From: Butyrivibrio sp.
GTDB lineage: Bacteria > Bacillota > Clostridia > Lachnospirales > Lachnospiraceae
Assembly: GCF_015056685.1 (NCBI RefSeq)
Contig: NZ_SVFW01000004.1
Coordinates: forward strand, 1 to 64,000
Direction of reading: 5' to 3'
Length of the DNA: 64,000 nt
Below, in pieces: positions 50,305-59,899 of this stretch. How positions within the stretch are numbered: the stretch's first letter is position 1; every line of letters begins with the position of its first letter. The position numbers and the translations under genes are program-made. Under the pieces are notes generated by a model. It saw nothing but the letters and a program-made list of their open reading frames with translations, was not told the origin of the DNA and did not search any database.

Positions 50305-51147
50305 CTATATCTTTAGTTCTGAAGGAAGTACTCCAAGCTGCAATTTAAAGGCTCTGCTAAAGGATGAATAGTCTTTAAAGCCAGCTTCAAGGCAGGCGCT
50401 GGTTGCAGGCATCCCTGACATAATAAGTGTCCTGGCAAAGAGAATACGCTTTTCAGAAACATACTGATGAACTGAGTAGCCTGTCTCCTGTTTAAAAACT
50501 CTCATCATGTGGTATTTGCTCATATAGAAGTGATCAGAAAGCCTCTCGATAGTAAGATCCTTTGAAAGGTTTTTATTGATATACTCTATGATATCAATGA
50601 CTTTTCTGTTGTACCTGGCTTCCTGAGTAAAACCAAGTTCTTCTGATATACAGGCTTTGTTAAATTCAATCAAAGCTCGCAGCACATCTATTCCTGTAGA
50701 CAGCTTACCTGCATATTCTTTGTCTTCCACTTTCAGGTCTTCTTCTATTTTCTTAAAGGCATCATATATCTTAGTGCTGATATCAGCTGGGAATCTGACA
50801 ACGCAGCTCTCCATTTCTTTTGCCTTACAAAAAGCGTCTAAAAGCCCATATTTCACAAGAAAATCATGGTTGAGATAAAGAATTATCCTGTCATATTTCT
50901 TCTTCCCATCGCCCTCCTCGCAAACAGGCTTATGTATATCAAACCTGTTTACAAGCACAAAATCGAAGGGCAAAAGTTCATACTCTCGCCCTTCGATAAT
51001 ATATTTCACATTTCCATTCAGTATCAGAATGAGCTTATCAAAATCGTGGTAATGAAAAGGTATATCTATGTTCTCACTATCACATATATGGAAGAATTTA
51101 TAATCTTCGTTTAGATAGCCCTTCTGTTCGTAATCTTTTGTGTCCAT
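50305..51147 (-). CDS. AraC-family regulator with cupin domain, copy 1
   Basis: A 280-residue regulator. The N-terminal cupin region has IPFHYHDFDKLILILNGNVKYIIEG in pieces and FDIHKP. The C-terminal AraC domain (about 180-278) has two helix-turn-helices, with LSDHFYMSKYHMMRVFKQETG and the conserved ATSACLEAGFKDYSSFSRAFK. It probably responds to a sugar or other small molecule; no target is evident. The ATG is 4 bp after the GH25 stop and has no strong ribosome binding site, so translation is probably coupled. Confidence 0.87.
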   Translation of the reverse strand: MDTKDYEQKGYLNEDYKFFHICDSENIDIPFHYHDFDKLILILNGNVKYIIEGREYELLPFDFVLVNRFDIHKPVCEEGDGKKKYDRIILYLNHDFLVKYGLLDAFCKAKEMESCVVRFPADISTKIYDAFKKIEEDLKVEDKEYAGKLSTGIDVLRALIEFNKACISEELGFTQEARYNRKVIDIIEYINKNLSKDLTIERLSDHFYMSKYHMMRVFKQETGYSVHQYVSEKRILFARTLIMSGMPATSACLEAGFKDYSSFSRAFKLQLGVLPSELKI

Positions 51148-51151
51148 ATGA

Positions 51152-52240
51152 TCAATAATCTGTTATACAAATATTAAGGTCAACGTTGCCTGTTATTCCA
51201 TCAACACTTCCAGTGGATGTATACTGCCACATATCAAAGTGATATGGATAATAAAGTGGTGTTCCGTAGTAAGCAATCCAAATATCGTAGTCATCTACAT
51301 CAGCAGCATCCATGAGAAGCGTAAATGACTTAACATTGCCATAGATCATCGGCTTATAGCCTGCTTTTTTTACAGCCTCGCAGAAAGTTTTAGCAACCTT
51401 TTCATATGAATCACTGGAAAGGTTTACAGTTCTTGCTGAATCAGAATCAGCAGATTCTATGTCGATAACAACAGGATACTTGATCTCGTACGGTTCGATC
51501 ATGTCAAGCATCATCTGAACTTCTTCAAGGGCTTCTGTTTCATTCAGTGCCTGTGAATAAAAATAAACACCAACATCAATGCCATTTTTTGTGGCACCCT
51601 TTATATTATCTTCAAAATAATCATCCTGAAGAAGCTTACCTTCTGTTGTACCTCTAAATCCTGTCCTTATGATAGCAAAGTCAATTCCTGCACCGGCAAC
51701 CTTCTTCCAGTCTATATCACCCTGGAATCTTGATACATCAATCCCTGTTTTGGTCTTAATACTCTCATCATCACCAACGTACTGAAGGTAGCCCTTTTCA
51801 TCAAATTCGAAATCATCTTCACCAAAAGGATGATGTTCAATTTCATCCGTAATAGGGAAGAAATAGTATCTGCCATCACTGGCAACAACTATCTGCTCAG
51901 GGAAAAGAGACCTGATAGTCGAGGTGGCGCCTTCACCTGCTTCAAGTTTGCTCTGGATCATACCTTTGATTGATTTCTCAGTTTCATCAGCAGCAACCTT
52001 TTTAGCCTCATCAACAAGGATCTGTGTCTCAACTTCTGTGTAATATCCCTCGTTGTTCAGGGCTTCAAGCTCGCTCCTTACAGCCTCTTCCTCTCTTTTA
52101 AGCATGGCATTTTTTATCAGAAGCGCAATGCTAAAAGACAGCGCCAAAAGCGCTACAAGGCTTAAGAATATTATAGAAATAATATTATGAGTGTTCCTGA
52201 CACCCCTTCTCTCACGAAATTCCCCAGATGAACTATTCAT
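51152..52240 (-). CDS. Membrane-anchored GH25 lysozyme
   Basis: A 362-residue protein. A short cytoplasmic start is followed by one membrane helix (about 22-46), a coiled-coil-like Glu/Ala-rich stretch and the GH25 muramidase domain (about 160-360). Catalytic-site motifs are GIDVSRFQGDIDWKKV, VYFYSQA, YPVVIDIES (with the conserved acidic residues) and the terminal DMWQYTSTGSVDGI. It probably trims peptidoglycan outside the membrane. I chose ATG over a TTG two codons earlier; GAGAG lies 9 nt upstream of the ATG. It follows yitT directly. Confidence 0.88.
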   Translation of the reverse strand: MNSSSGEFRERRGVRNTHNIISIIFLSLVALLALSFSIALLIKNAMLKREEEAVRSELEALNNEGYYTEVETQILVDEAKKVAADETEKSIKGMIQSKLEAGEGATSTIRSLFPEQIVVASDGRYYFFPITDEIEHHPFGEDDFEFDEKGYLQYVGDDESIKTKTGIDVSRFQGDIDWKKVAGAGIDFAIIRTGFRGTTEGKLLQDDYFEDNIKGATKNGIDVGVYFYSQALNETEALEEVQMMLDMIEPYEIKYPVVIDIESADSDSARTVNLSSDSYEKVAKTFCEAVKKAGYKPMIYGNVKSFTLLMDAADVDDYDIWIAYYGTPLYYPYHFDMWQYTSTGSVDGITGNVDLNICITDY

Positions 52241-52242
52241 AC

Positions 52243-53121
52243 TCAAATTCTCTCGTCAAAATAACTTTTATAGCCTTCGCCATAAATCTCACTTGCACTT
52301 GAGATGATCATAAATGCATTCGGATCCTCGTCTCTTACTATATCTTCAGCAAGAGGTGAGAGTCTCTTCTTTATGGCACACATGATAACTTTTTTGTCTT
52401 CCCCGCTGTATGCGCCCTTGGCAAAAACATGAGTGGCACCAATATCCAGCTCTTCGAGAAGTCTTTTGGTTATCTCATCAGGCCTGTCAGAAATAATATA
52501 AATAAGCTTAGCTTCGTCTCTTCCATACAAAACAAGATCAAGAACATAAGATGTGACCATAACCGACATGAAGGAATACAAGGATGCAGCAAAGTCACCA
52601 AATACTATACCCGCTATAAGAAGTACTACAATATCTGTCAAAAGGTATAGCACTCCAGTTTTGATATGCGGATACTTGATCCTTAATAATTTAATTATAA
52701 CATCGGTACCGCCAGTTGTGGCATGACATTTAAAAATCAGGCCGATTGCAATACCAAGGGCCGCACTACCAAAGGATGCCCCAAGAAATACATCATGAAT
52801 TATGTATCCCGAAAAGAAGTTAGTACAGATATCCGTAACCCAGGAAATCACAGCCGTGGCATATATAGTTGAAATCGTAAATCTGATTCCAAACTTCCAT
52901 ATGGAAAGAATCAAAATAGGTATGTTCATAATAAGAAACCACATACCAGTTCCCATAGGAACAACTCTGTTAAGAACAATAGCAAGACCGGTAAGTCCTC
53001 CAGGTGCTATATTGTTAGGATCAATAAGTAGTGCCGTTGTTGCTCCATATATGATTGATCCTATTGTTATCAGTATATATTCTGCTATTCTTCTTAATCT
53101 TTTTGATTTGATTCTATTCAT
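52243..53121 (-). CDS. YitT-family membrane protein
   Basis: A 292-residue protein with about five to six membrane helices in the first 200 residues. The family motifs are PGGLTGLAIVLNRV and FKCHATTGGTDVI, and the C-terminal soluble DUF2179 domain (about 205-290) has IISDRPDEITKRLLEEL and VIMCAIKKRL. Function is not established. It starts 3 bp after ilvA and ends 2 bp before the lysozyme gene. Confidence 0.88.
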   Translation of the reverse strand: MNRIKSKRLRRIAEYILITIGSIIYGATTALLIDPNNIAPGGLTGLAIVLNRVVPMGTGMWFLIMNIPILILSIWKFGIRFTISTIYATAVISWVTDICTNFFSGYIIHDVFLGASFGSAALGIAIGLIFKCHATTGGTDVIIKLLRIKYPHIKTGVLYLLTDIVVLLIAGIVFGDFAASLYSFMSVMVTSYVLDLVLYGRDEAKLIYIISDRPDEITKRLLEELDIGATHVFAKGAYSGEDKKVIMCAIKKRLSPLAEDIVRDEDPNAFMIISSASEIYGEGYKSYFDERI

Positions 53122-53124
53122 TAC

Positions 53125-54351
53125 TTAAATATTTGTCCTTACAATTCTTGGTTTATAGCCGTTATCATTGAGCGCATCAATGATCTGCTGTTTGTGCTCG
53201 CTTCCGAAAGCTTCAAGAGTGATCCTGAGCTCAACAGCTGCATTTCTGTTAATAGAAACAAACTGATTGTGTTCCAGTTTGATAACATTTCCTTTTACAT
53301 CAGCAATTACGCCTGAAACTCTGGAGAGTTCTCCTGGCTTATCAGGAAGAAGTACAGAAACGGTAAAGATTCTGTCTCTCATAATAAGTCCCTGCTGTAC
53401 AACAGAAGACATTGTAATAATATCCATGTTACCGCCAGATAAAACGCATGCTATCTTTTTGTCTTTTACATCGAGCTGCTTAAGAGCTGCAACAGATAAA
53501 AGTCCTGAGTTCTCTACTACCATCTTATGGTTCTCAACCATATCAAGGAATGCTACTACAAGATCTTCATCCGGAACGGTTATGATCTCATCAATATTTT
53601 TGCTAAGATAAGGGAATATCTTTTCACCAGGTGTCTTAACAGCTGTACCATCAGCAATGGTATTTACTGTAGGAAGTGTAACGACATGACCTTCCTTCAT
53701 TGATTCCTGCATACAGTTTGCGCCGGCAGGCTCTACACCTATTACCTTAACCTTTGGATTGAGGAGCTTTGCAAGTGTTGATACACCTGTAGCAAGTCCG
53801 CCGCCACCGATAGGAACAAGAATATAATCTACTGTTGGAAGCTCTTTAATGATCTCCATTGCAATAGTACCCTGTCCTGTTGCAACATCAAGGTCATCAA
53901 ATGGATGAACCATAGTATATCCATTTTCCTCGGCAAGTTTTTTTGCATGTTCATAAGCTTCATCATATACATTTCCATGAAGCACTACTTCAGCACCAAG
54001 AGCCTTTGTTCTGTTAACTTTAATCAAAGGTGTGGAAGTAGGCATTACAATTGTAGCCTTTACTCCATAGCATTTTGCAGCATATGCGACACCCTGCGCG
54101 TGGTTACCGGCAGATGCAGTAATAAGGCCTTTCTTTCTCTCTTCATCAGAAAGAGTTGTTATCTTGTAATAAGCGCCTCTTACCTTGTAGGCACCTGTTC
54201 TCTGAAGATTCTCAGGCTTTAAATAAACCTTGTTACCTGTTGCATTGCTCCAGTAATCACTGTAAATAAGCTTTGTCTCCAAAGTAACTTTTTTCACATC
54301 TTCATAGGCTTCTTCAAATTTTGCGAGTGTCATCTTTTCCCCGTTTTCCAT
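53125..54351 (-). CDS. ilvA: Threonine dehydratase
   Basis: A 408-residue pyridoxal-phosphate enzyme that converts threonine to 2-oxobutanoate. The PLP lysine lies in RTGAYKVRGAYYK (about residue 57), with ASAGNHAQGVAYAA and the phosphate loop VPIGGGGLATGV. A C-terminal ACT domain (about 330-405: VSVLLPDKPGELSRVSGVIAD in pieces) suggests feedback control. The length and single ACT domain fit either the biosynthetic IlvA or catabolic TdcB type; context does not decide. It follows ftsY by 19 bp. Confidence 0.9.
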   Translation of the reverse strand: MENGEKMTLAKFEEAYEDVKKVTLETKLIYSDYWSNATGNKVYLKPENLQRTGAYKVRGAYYKITTLSDEERKKGLITASAGNHAQGVAYAAKCYGVKATIVMPTSTPLIKVNRTKALGAEVVLHGNVYDEAYEHAKKLAEENGYTMVHPFDDLDVATGQGTIAMEIIKELPTVDYILVPIGGGGLATGVSTLAKLLNPKVKVIGVEPAGANCMQESMKEGHVVTLPTVNTIADGTAVKTPGEKIFPYLSKNIDEIITVPDEDLVVAFLDMVENHKMVVENSGLLSVAALKQLDVKDKKIACVLSGGNMDIITMSSVVQQGLIMRDRIFTVSVLLPDKPGELSRVSGVIADVKGNVIKLEHNQFVSINRNAAVELRITLEAFGSEHKQQIIDALNDNGYKPRIVRTNI

Positions 54352-54370
54352 GTCGTCTCCTTACCAGCTC

Positions 54371-55282
54371 TTACATTAGAGCATCAACAAATTCATCTGA
54401 GTTAAATCTCTCAAGATCGTCAATACCCTCTCCAACTCCCACATATTTAACCGGAATGTTAAGTTCCGATACAATGGCAACAGCAATTCCTCCCTTAGCG
54501 GTTCCATCAAGTTTAGTAAGCACAATGCCCGTAAGCTGTGCAGCCTCTCCAAACTCTCTTGCCTGCATGATCGCATTCTGCCCTGTAGTTCCATCCAAAA
54601 CGATAAAGTTTTCGCGCCAGATTCCAGGCAGTTCTTTATCAATGATCCTGTTCATCTTGGCCAGTTCTTCCATAAGGTTCTTTTTATTATGAAGTCTTCC
54701 GGCTGTATCAACTATCAGAATATCGCAGCCTCTTGCCTTAAAGGCAGATGCTGCATCATATATAACGCTTGCAGGGTCAGCTCCTTCTTTTCCTGTAATA
54801 ATAGGAGTATCTGCCCTTTTTGCCCATTCCTGAAGCTGTTCGGTTGCCGCTGCTCTATAAGTATCAGCTGCAGCTATCAAGACTTTCTTACCTTTATTTT
54901 TGAAAATAGAAGCAAGTTTTCCAACTGATGTTGTCTTTCCTACTCCATTTACACCGATAACAAAGATAATTGTCTTTTTATCTTCAAAGTCATAAGCATG
55001 CTCATCAGTACTCATCTGATCTCTTAATATCTGATTCAAAAGCTGCCTGCATGCATTGGGGTCAGAAATTCTTTTTTCTTTTACCTGATTACGAAGTTCA
55101 TCCATGATTCTGCTGGTGGCGTTAACACCGATATCAGCCATTATCAGAGTCTCTTCAAGCTCTTCATAGAAATCCTCGTCAATGCTTGAAAAACCGGAAA
55201 AAACATTGTCAAAACCTTTAGCAATATTGTCTCTGGTCTTGGATAATCCCTGTTGCAGTTTTGCAAAAAAGTTATTTGCCAT
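54371..55282 (-). CDS. ftsY: Signal recognition particle receptor FtsY
   Basis: A 303-residue GTPase that receives Ffh-bound ribosomes at the membrane. Motifs are GVNGVGKTTSVGKLA (about residue 109), ILIVDTAGRLHNKK and LTKLDGTAKGG. The acidic N-terminal A domain found in E. coli is nearly absent, as in other Firmicutes. The start overlaps the smc stop by 1 bp (TAATG). In most Firmicutes ylxM-ffh follows at once; here four other genes intervene. Confidence 0.96.
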   Translation of the reverse strand: MANNFFAKLQQGLSKTRDNIAKGFDNVFSGFSSIDEDFYEELEETLIMADIGVNATSRIMDELRNQVKEKRISDPNACRQLLNQILRDQMSTDEHAYDFEDKKTIIFVIGVNGVGKTTSVGKLASIFKNKGKKVLIAAADTYRAAATEQLQEWAKRADTPIITGKEGADPASVIYDAASAFKARGCDILIVDTAGRLHNKKNLMEELAKMNRIIDKELPGIWRENFIVLDGTTGQNAIMQAREFGEAAQLTGIVLTKLDGTAKGGIAVAIVSELNIPVKYVGVGEGIDDLERFNSDEFVDALM

Positions 55283-58200
55283 TAATTCGTAAGCTCCTTA
55301 TCAATGAGGTTTACACTTACAAGAGTAGATACGCCCTTCTCCTGCATGGTAATACCGTATAATCTATCAGCACTTTCCATTGTACCACGACGATGAGTAA
55401 TTACAATAAACTGTGTACTTGAAAGCTTGTGGAGATATTTAGCAAAACGAACAACGTTATTCTCATCAAGGGCCGCTTCAATCTCATCCAAAAGACAGAA
55501 TGGTGAAGGCTTTAGGTTCTGAATGGCAAAAAGAAGTGCTATAGCTGTAAGAGCCTTCTCTCCACCGGACATCTGCATCATGTTTACCAGTTTCTTTCCC
55601 GGTGGCTGTGCATTGATCCTGATTCCTGCCTCCAAAACATCCTCATCCTCAGCAAGTTCAAGAGATCCTTTTCCACCTCCGAACATTTCCTTAAATACCT
55701 GATCAAACTCTGTATTGATCTTGTGGAACTGTTCGATAAACTGCTTTCTCATAGATTCATCAAGGTCTTTGATGATCTCTTTGAGTTGCCTCTCTGCTTC
55801 TATAAGGTCATCATGCTGAGTCTTCATGAACGTATATCTCTCCATGAGGTTTTTATAATCCTCGATGGCATTGACGTTTACATCACCAAGTTTTCTGATG
55901 GAATCCTTAAGAGAATTGGTCTCTTTTCTCATAGCAGGAACATCCGTCATATTCTCATCACGAAGCTGGGCCGCATCAGATAAGGTTATCTCGTACTCAT
56001 TCCACATGTAGTTAATATGTGACTCGATAGCCTCCTGGCATTTCTCCTTCTTTGAGCCCAATCTGATAACTTCCTTATCAAGATCTGATATCTGTTTGTT
56101 GAGTTCTTCAGTCTTTCCAAAGAATTCTTTCTGTGAAACAGAAAGCTCGTTCTTTTCTTCTTTCTTTTGTTCAAGTTCTTTATTAGCATCAGACTGAACA
56201 TCAACAGAAGCCTCGATAGTAAGTCTAATCTCTTCGATGTCTTTTTTGTTCTGCTCAAGATTTCTAACATTTTCCTCCATGGAATCTATAATTTCCTGAA
56301 GTCCTTTTTCAAGAGCTGTTATATCCGCTTCTACACGATTTAAATTCTGCTGCTGGAATTCATGCTTTTGAGCAATCTTCTCATATTCAATATCGAGCTT
56401 TGAAACCTTTTCATTTTCAGTTTCCTCGATCTCATGAAGTCCTTCCAGTTCCTTCTGATATTTCTCTACTTTTTCTGTAGACTCTTTTTCTGTATTCTCT
56501 GAAGACTCAAGAAGTGCTTCTGCCTTAGCTTTTTCATCGGCGATTTCCAAAAGCTTACTCTCTATCTCGTCACTTTCAGCCTTAAGGTCGCTGTAGCCGG
56601 CCTTCTGTTCAGCCTGTCTTGCCTCTTCATTCTCAACATTAAGTCTTGCAGTATTCTGAGCGATGAACTTGCCCTGTAGCTCTGTTCTAAGTTCTTCAGC
56701 AAGAGTTCTAAGTTCATTTCTCTTTGTTCTGCACTCCTCAATCTCACTCTTAAGATCATCAATATTTTGCTTGTACTTTTTGACGTTGGCTTCCATTTCA
56801 TCCATCTCACGTCTCCTACCAAGGAGATTTGAGTTGTTTTTGAAAGCACCACCACTGATAGCACCGCCGGGAACAAGAAGTTCACCCTCAAGAGTTACCA
56901 TACGTACTGTATAATTATACTTTCTGGCAATCTTAACAGCGTTGTCAATGTTGTCTACGGCAACAATTCTTCCAAGCATTGCCTTTGCAACCTGTCTGTA
57001 CTTAGGATCTGTATCAACAAGTTCATCAGCCATACCAAGAACACCCTTTTCATTCAGTGCCTCTTTAGCTTTGAGTTCAGGCGGATTATCAAGTGCTGTA
57101 AGTGGTAAAAATGTTGCTCTTCCTGCTCTTGTCTCTTTCAGGTAGGCAATCATTTTCTTGGCTGTTTCTTCATCGTCAGTAACAATATTCTGAATGTTAC
57201 CACCAAGAGCAACTTCGATAGCCGTCTCATACTTTGGCTGTGTTTTGATAATATCGGCTACAACACCTATGATTCCTGGCGTTGTATCCTTCTTCTCCAT
57301 TACCTTTTTAACGCTTCCGCCGTATCCCTCATATCTCTCTGTAATGTTGGCCAAAGCTTCAAGTCTTGATTTTTCCTGCTGATATAGCTCCTGAACTTTT
57401 CTAAGCTCAGTATCTTTCAAAGACATGGTCTCACGCATCTCTTTTACGTCTTCTTCAGCCTGTTTCTGCTTTTTGTTCATTTCAGAAATCTCTGAAGTTA
57501 TGCGGTCGAACTCATCTCTAAGTTTCTTAATAGTCTCTTCCTGCTTGGACTCATCAGATCTGGCTCTTACAAGTTTTCCTGTAAGCTCTGCCTTTCTGAT
57601 GTTGACCTGCTCTTTCATGGTGTTAAGAGAACTGAGCTTTGACTTGATCGTTGCTCGTGTATTCAGGGTTTCGATGATATCGCTCTTGCAGCTCTCTACT
57701 TCATCATTTATGTTGGATATCTGTGTAAGAACTCTTTCCAGCTCTTTTCTGGCAGCATCACGCTTCTGTGAAAGTTCTTCTACATCCTTATCAATGCTTT
57801 CTTTTTCAGAAAGATATGTCTCTTTTTCTTTATTCTTTTCTTCAATTTTTGCCTGCTCATCCTTGATACGGGATTTAAAATGAGCATCATTAGTTGTGGC
57901 AGATTTTATCTTTTCATTTAAGATACCGATCTGGCCTTCAAGCTTTTCTTTTTTAACAGAAGAATCTGTAATCCTTGCTCTGGCTTCATCAATCTCACGG
58001 TCCAAAATTTCAAGTTTTTTCTGAATGCCTTCGTATTCTTCCTTGGCTTTTTCATAAGATTCTTTTGCCTTATCAAGAGATTCTGTAGCAATGCCGAGAT
58101 TTTTCTCTGCATCCTCAAGCTGCTGTCTCTGGCTCTTATTCTCAACAAGGAACATATTTACGTCCAAGGTTTTGAGGCGCTCTCTGAGTTTTAAATACTC

Positions 58201-58839
58201 CTTGGCTACTTCAGACTGTTTCTCTAAAGGTCCTATCTGTTTTTCAAGCTCAGATAAGATATCAGAAAGACGAGTCAGATTTATCTTCTCTTCCTCAAGC
58301 TTTTTGATAGCGGTCTCTTTACGGGACTTAAACTTAACAATACCTGCGGCCTCATCAAAAAGATTACGCCTGTCCTCAGGTTTACTTGAAAGGATCTGAT
58401 CGATCTGGCCCTGTCCGATGATAGAGTATCCCTCTTTACCGATACCTGTATCCATAAACAGCTCATTAACGTCCTTTAGACGACACGCGGAGCCATTTAT
58501 CATATATTCACTTTCTCCCGAACGATAAAGTCTTCTTGAAACAGTGACCTCATCGTAGTCTATAGCAAGGGAATGATCAGAATTATCAAGTGTGATGGCA
58601 ACATAAGCATAGCCCAAGGGCTTACGAAGCTCAGTTCCCGAAAAGATAACATCCTGCATGGATCCACCACGCAGCTGTTTAATACGCTGTTCACCAAGAA
58701 CCCACCTGACAGCATCAGCTACATTACTTTTACCTGAGCCGTTAGGTCCTACAATTCCGGTGATACCATTATGAAAATCAAATTTTATCTTATTTGCAAA
58801 CGACTTAAAGCCGTGGATCTCAATACTTTTTAAATACAT
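55282..58839 (-). CDS. smc: Chromosome segregation ATPase SMC
   Basis: An 1185-residue condensin subunit. The N-terminal ATPase half has GPNGSGKSNVADAVRWVLGE (about residue 32). Long coiled coils (about 170-500 and 670-1010) flank the hinge (about 510-650, with GVLGMADELVDTD and GGAISGG). The C-terminal half has the signature MSGGEKALTAIALLFA and Walker B CLLDEIEAALDE. Length is typical. It overlaps rnc by 1 bp. Confidence 0.97.
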   Translation of the reverse strand: MYLKSIEIHGFKSFANKIKFDFHNGITGIVGPNGSGKSNVADAVRWVLGEQRIKQLRGGSMQDVIFSGTELRKPLGYAYVAITLDNSDHSLAIDYDEVTVSRRLYRSGESEYMINGSACRLKDVNELFMDTGIGKEGYSIIGQGQIDQILSSKPEDRRNLFDEAAGIVKFKSRKETAIKKLEEEKINLTRLSDILSELEKQIGPLEKQSEVAKEYLKLRERLKTLDVNMFLVENKSQRQQLEDAEKNLGIATESLDKAKESYEKAKEEYEGIQKKLEILDREIDEARARITDSSVKKEKLEGQIGILNEKIKSATTNDAHFKSRIKDEQAKIEEKNKEKETYLSEKESIDKDVEELSQKRDAARKELERVLTQISNINDEVESCKSDIIETLNTRATIKSKLSSLNTMKEQVNIRKAELTGKLVRARSDESKQEETIKKLRDEFDRITSEISEMNKKQKQAEEDVKEMRETMSLKDTELRKVQELYQQEKSRLEALANITERYEGYGGSVKKVMEKKDTTPGIIGVVADIIKTQPKYETAIEVALGGNIQNIVTDDEETAKKMIAYLKETRAGRATFLPLTALDNPPELKAKEALNEKGVLGMADELVDTDPKYRQVAKAMLGRIVAVDNIDNAVKIARKYNYTVRMVTLEGELLVPGGAISGGAFKNNSNLLGRRREMDEMEANVKKYKQNIDDLKSEIEECRTKRNELRTLAEELRTELQGKFIAQNTARLNVENEEARQAEQKAGYSDLKAESDEIESKLLEIADEKAKAEALLESSENTEKESTEKVEKYQKELEGLHEIEETENEKVSKLDIEYEKIAQKHEFQQQNLNRVEADITALEKGLQEIIDSMEENVRNLEQNKKDIEEIRLTIEASVDVQSDANKELEQKKEEKNELSVSQKEFFGKTEELNKQISDLDKEVIRLGSKKEKCQEAIESHINYMWNEYEITLSDAAQLRDENMTDVPAMRKETNSLKDSIRKLGDVNVNAIEDYKNLMERYTFMKTQHDDLIEAERQLKEIIKDLDESMRKQFIEQFHKINTEFDQVFKEMFGGGKGSLELAEDEDVLEAGIRINAQPPGKKLVNMMQMSGGEKALTAIALLFAIQNLKPSPFCLLDEIEAALDENNVVRFAKYLHKLSSTQFIVITHRRGTMESADRLYGITMQEKGVSTLVSVNLIDKELTN

Positions 58840-59534
58840 TACTTGCTTTTCTTTAATTCAAGAATTGCCTTGTAAGCAGCCTTCTGCTCAGCTGCTTTTT
58901 TGGTTTTTCCTGACCCCTCTCCAAAATTCTTATCTCCCACAAAAACGCGGACATCAAATATTTTATCATGTTCAGGGCCACTTTCGCCACAAATTTCATA
59001 TCGAATTTGTCCCAGATTCTGTCCCTGCACAATCTCCTGAAGAATAGATTTGCTATCGCTAAACATCTGCATGCTCTCTTCATTTGTAAGAACATATGAG
59101 TAAATAAATCTCTTGGACTCTTCTATTCCACCATCCAAAAACAGTGCACCGATCACTGCCTCAACCATATCAGCAATGATTGATTCCTTATTTCTGCCCC
59201 CAGTGGCTTCTTCACCTTTTCCAAGCTGCATGTAGTGTCTTATATCAAGTTTTTCTGCGTCAAAAGCCAGAGCCGGTTCACATACAAGAGAAGCTCTGAT
59301 CTTGGACATTTCGCCCTCTTTTTTATCCGGATATTTTTTGAAAAGATACTCACTTGATAGCATTTCAAGAACAGCATCTCCCAAAAACTCAAGGCGCTCA
59401 TAATCCGGCTTTTTATTGATCTTTTGTTCATTGACAAAAGAGCTGTGTGTAAAAGCCTGGATCAAAAGTGATTTATCCTTAAAAGTATATCCAATAGTAT
59501 TTTCAAATTTTGAAATATCTGACTCTGATAACAT
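58839..59534 (-). CDS. rnc: Ribonuclease III
   Basis: A 231-residue double-strand-specific nuclease for rRNA and mRNA processing. The catalytic signature is YERLEFLGDAVLEML (about residue 46), with the second acidic site in IADMVEAVIGALFLDGG. A double-stranded-RNA-binding domain follows (about 155-228, ending GSGKTKKAAEQKAAYKAIL). GAGG lies 6 nt before the ATG. A hairpin terminator separates it from acpP. Confidence 0.96.
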   Translation of the reverse strand: MLSESDISKFENTIGYTFKDKSLLIQAFTHSSFVNEQKINKKPDYERLEFLGDAVLEMLSSEYLFKKYPDKKEGEMSKIRASLVCEPALAFDAEKLDIRHYMQLGKGEEATGGRNKESIIADMVEAVIGALFLDGGIEESKRFIYSYVLTNEESMQMFSDSKSILQEIVQGQNLGQIRYEICGESGPEHDKIFDVRVFVGDKNFGEGSGKTKKAAEQKAAYKAILELKKSK

Positions 59535-59551
59535 AAAAAACCTCGATTACT

Positions 59552-59585
59552 TAAATTAAAATGAGGCAGTCATAAAGCTGCCTCA
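59552..59585 (-). terminator. Terminator after acpP
   Basis: On the minus strand TGAGGCAG-(8 nt)-CTGCCTCA is followed by TTTTAATTT. The rnc start is 18 bp further on, so part of the transcripts probably continue into rnc-smc-ftsY. Confidence 0.75.
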
Positions 59586-59610
59586 CCATAGTCTGTTATT
59601 TATTTACAGC

Positions 59611-59847
59611 TTATTTTGTAGAAAGTGCGCTTTTAAGAAGCTCTACAGCCTCACCAACAGTAGTGATATTCTCTGTCTTTTCAGGATCGATCTGAACATC
59701 AAATTCATCCTCAAGACCCATAATGATCTGGAAAAGATCAAGTGAGTCAGCACCAAGATCCTCTGTAAAAGTTGTATCCATCTTGATTTCCTCAGGATCA
59801 ACATTTAAAACGCCTGCAATAACTTCTTTCATTTTTTCAAATTCCAT
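59611..59847 (-). CDS. acpP: Acyl carrier protein
   Basis: A 78-residue acidic protein that carries growing fatty-acyl chains. The phosphopantetheine serine lies in EDLGADSLDLFQI (about residue 37). AAGGAAGG lies about 10 nt upstream. It follows plsX, whose product takes acyl groups from acyl-ACP. Confidence 0.97.
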   Translation of the reverse strand: MEFEKMKEVIAGVLNVDPEEIKMDTTFTEDLGADSLDLFQIIMGLEDEFDVQIDPEKTENITTVGEAVELLKSALSTK

Positions 59848-59899
59848 AATATTCGACCTTCCTTAACCGTCAAAGTAATAATTTATTTAGTCAACGCTT

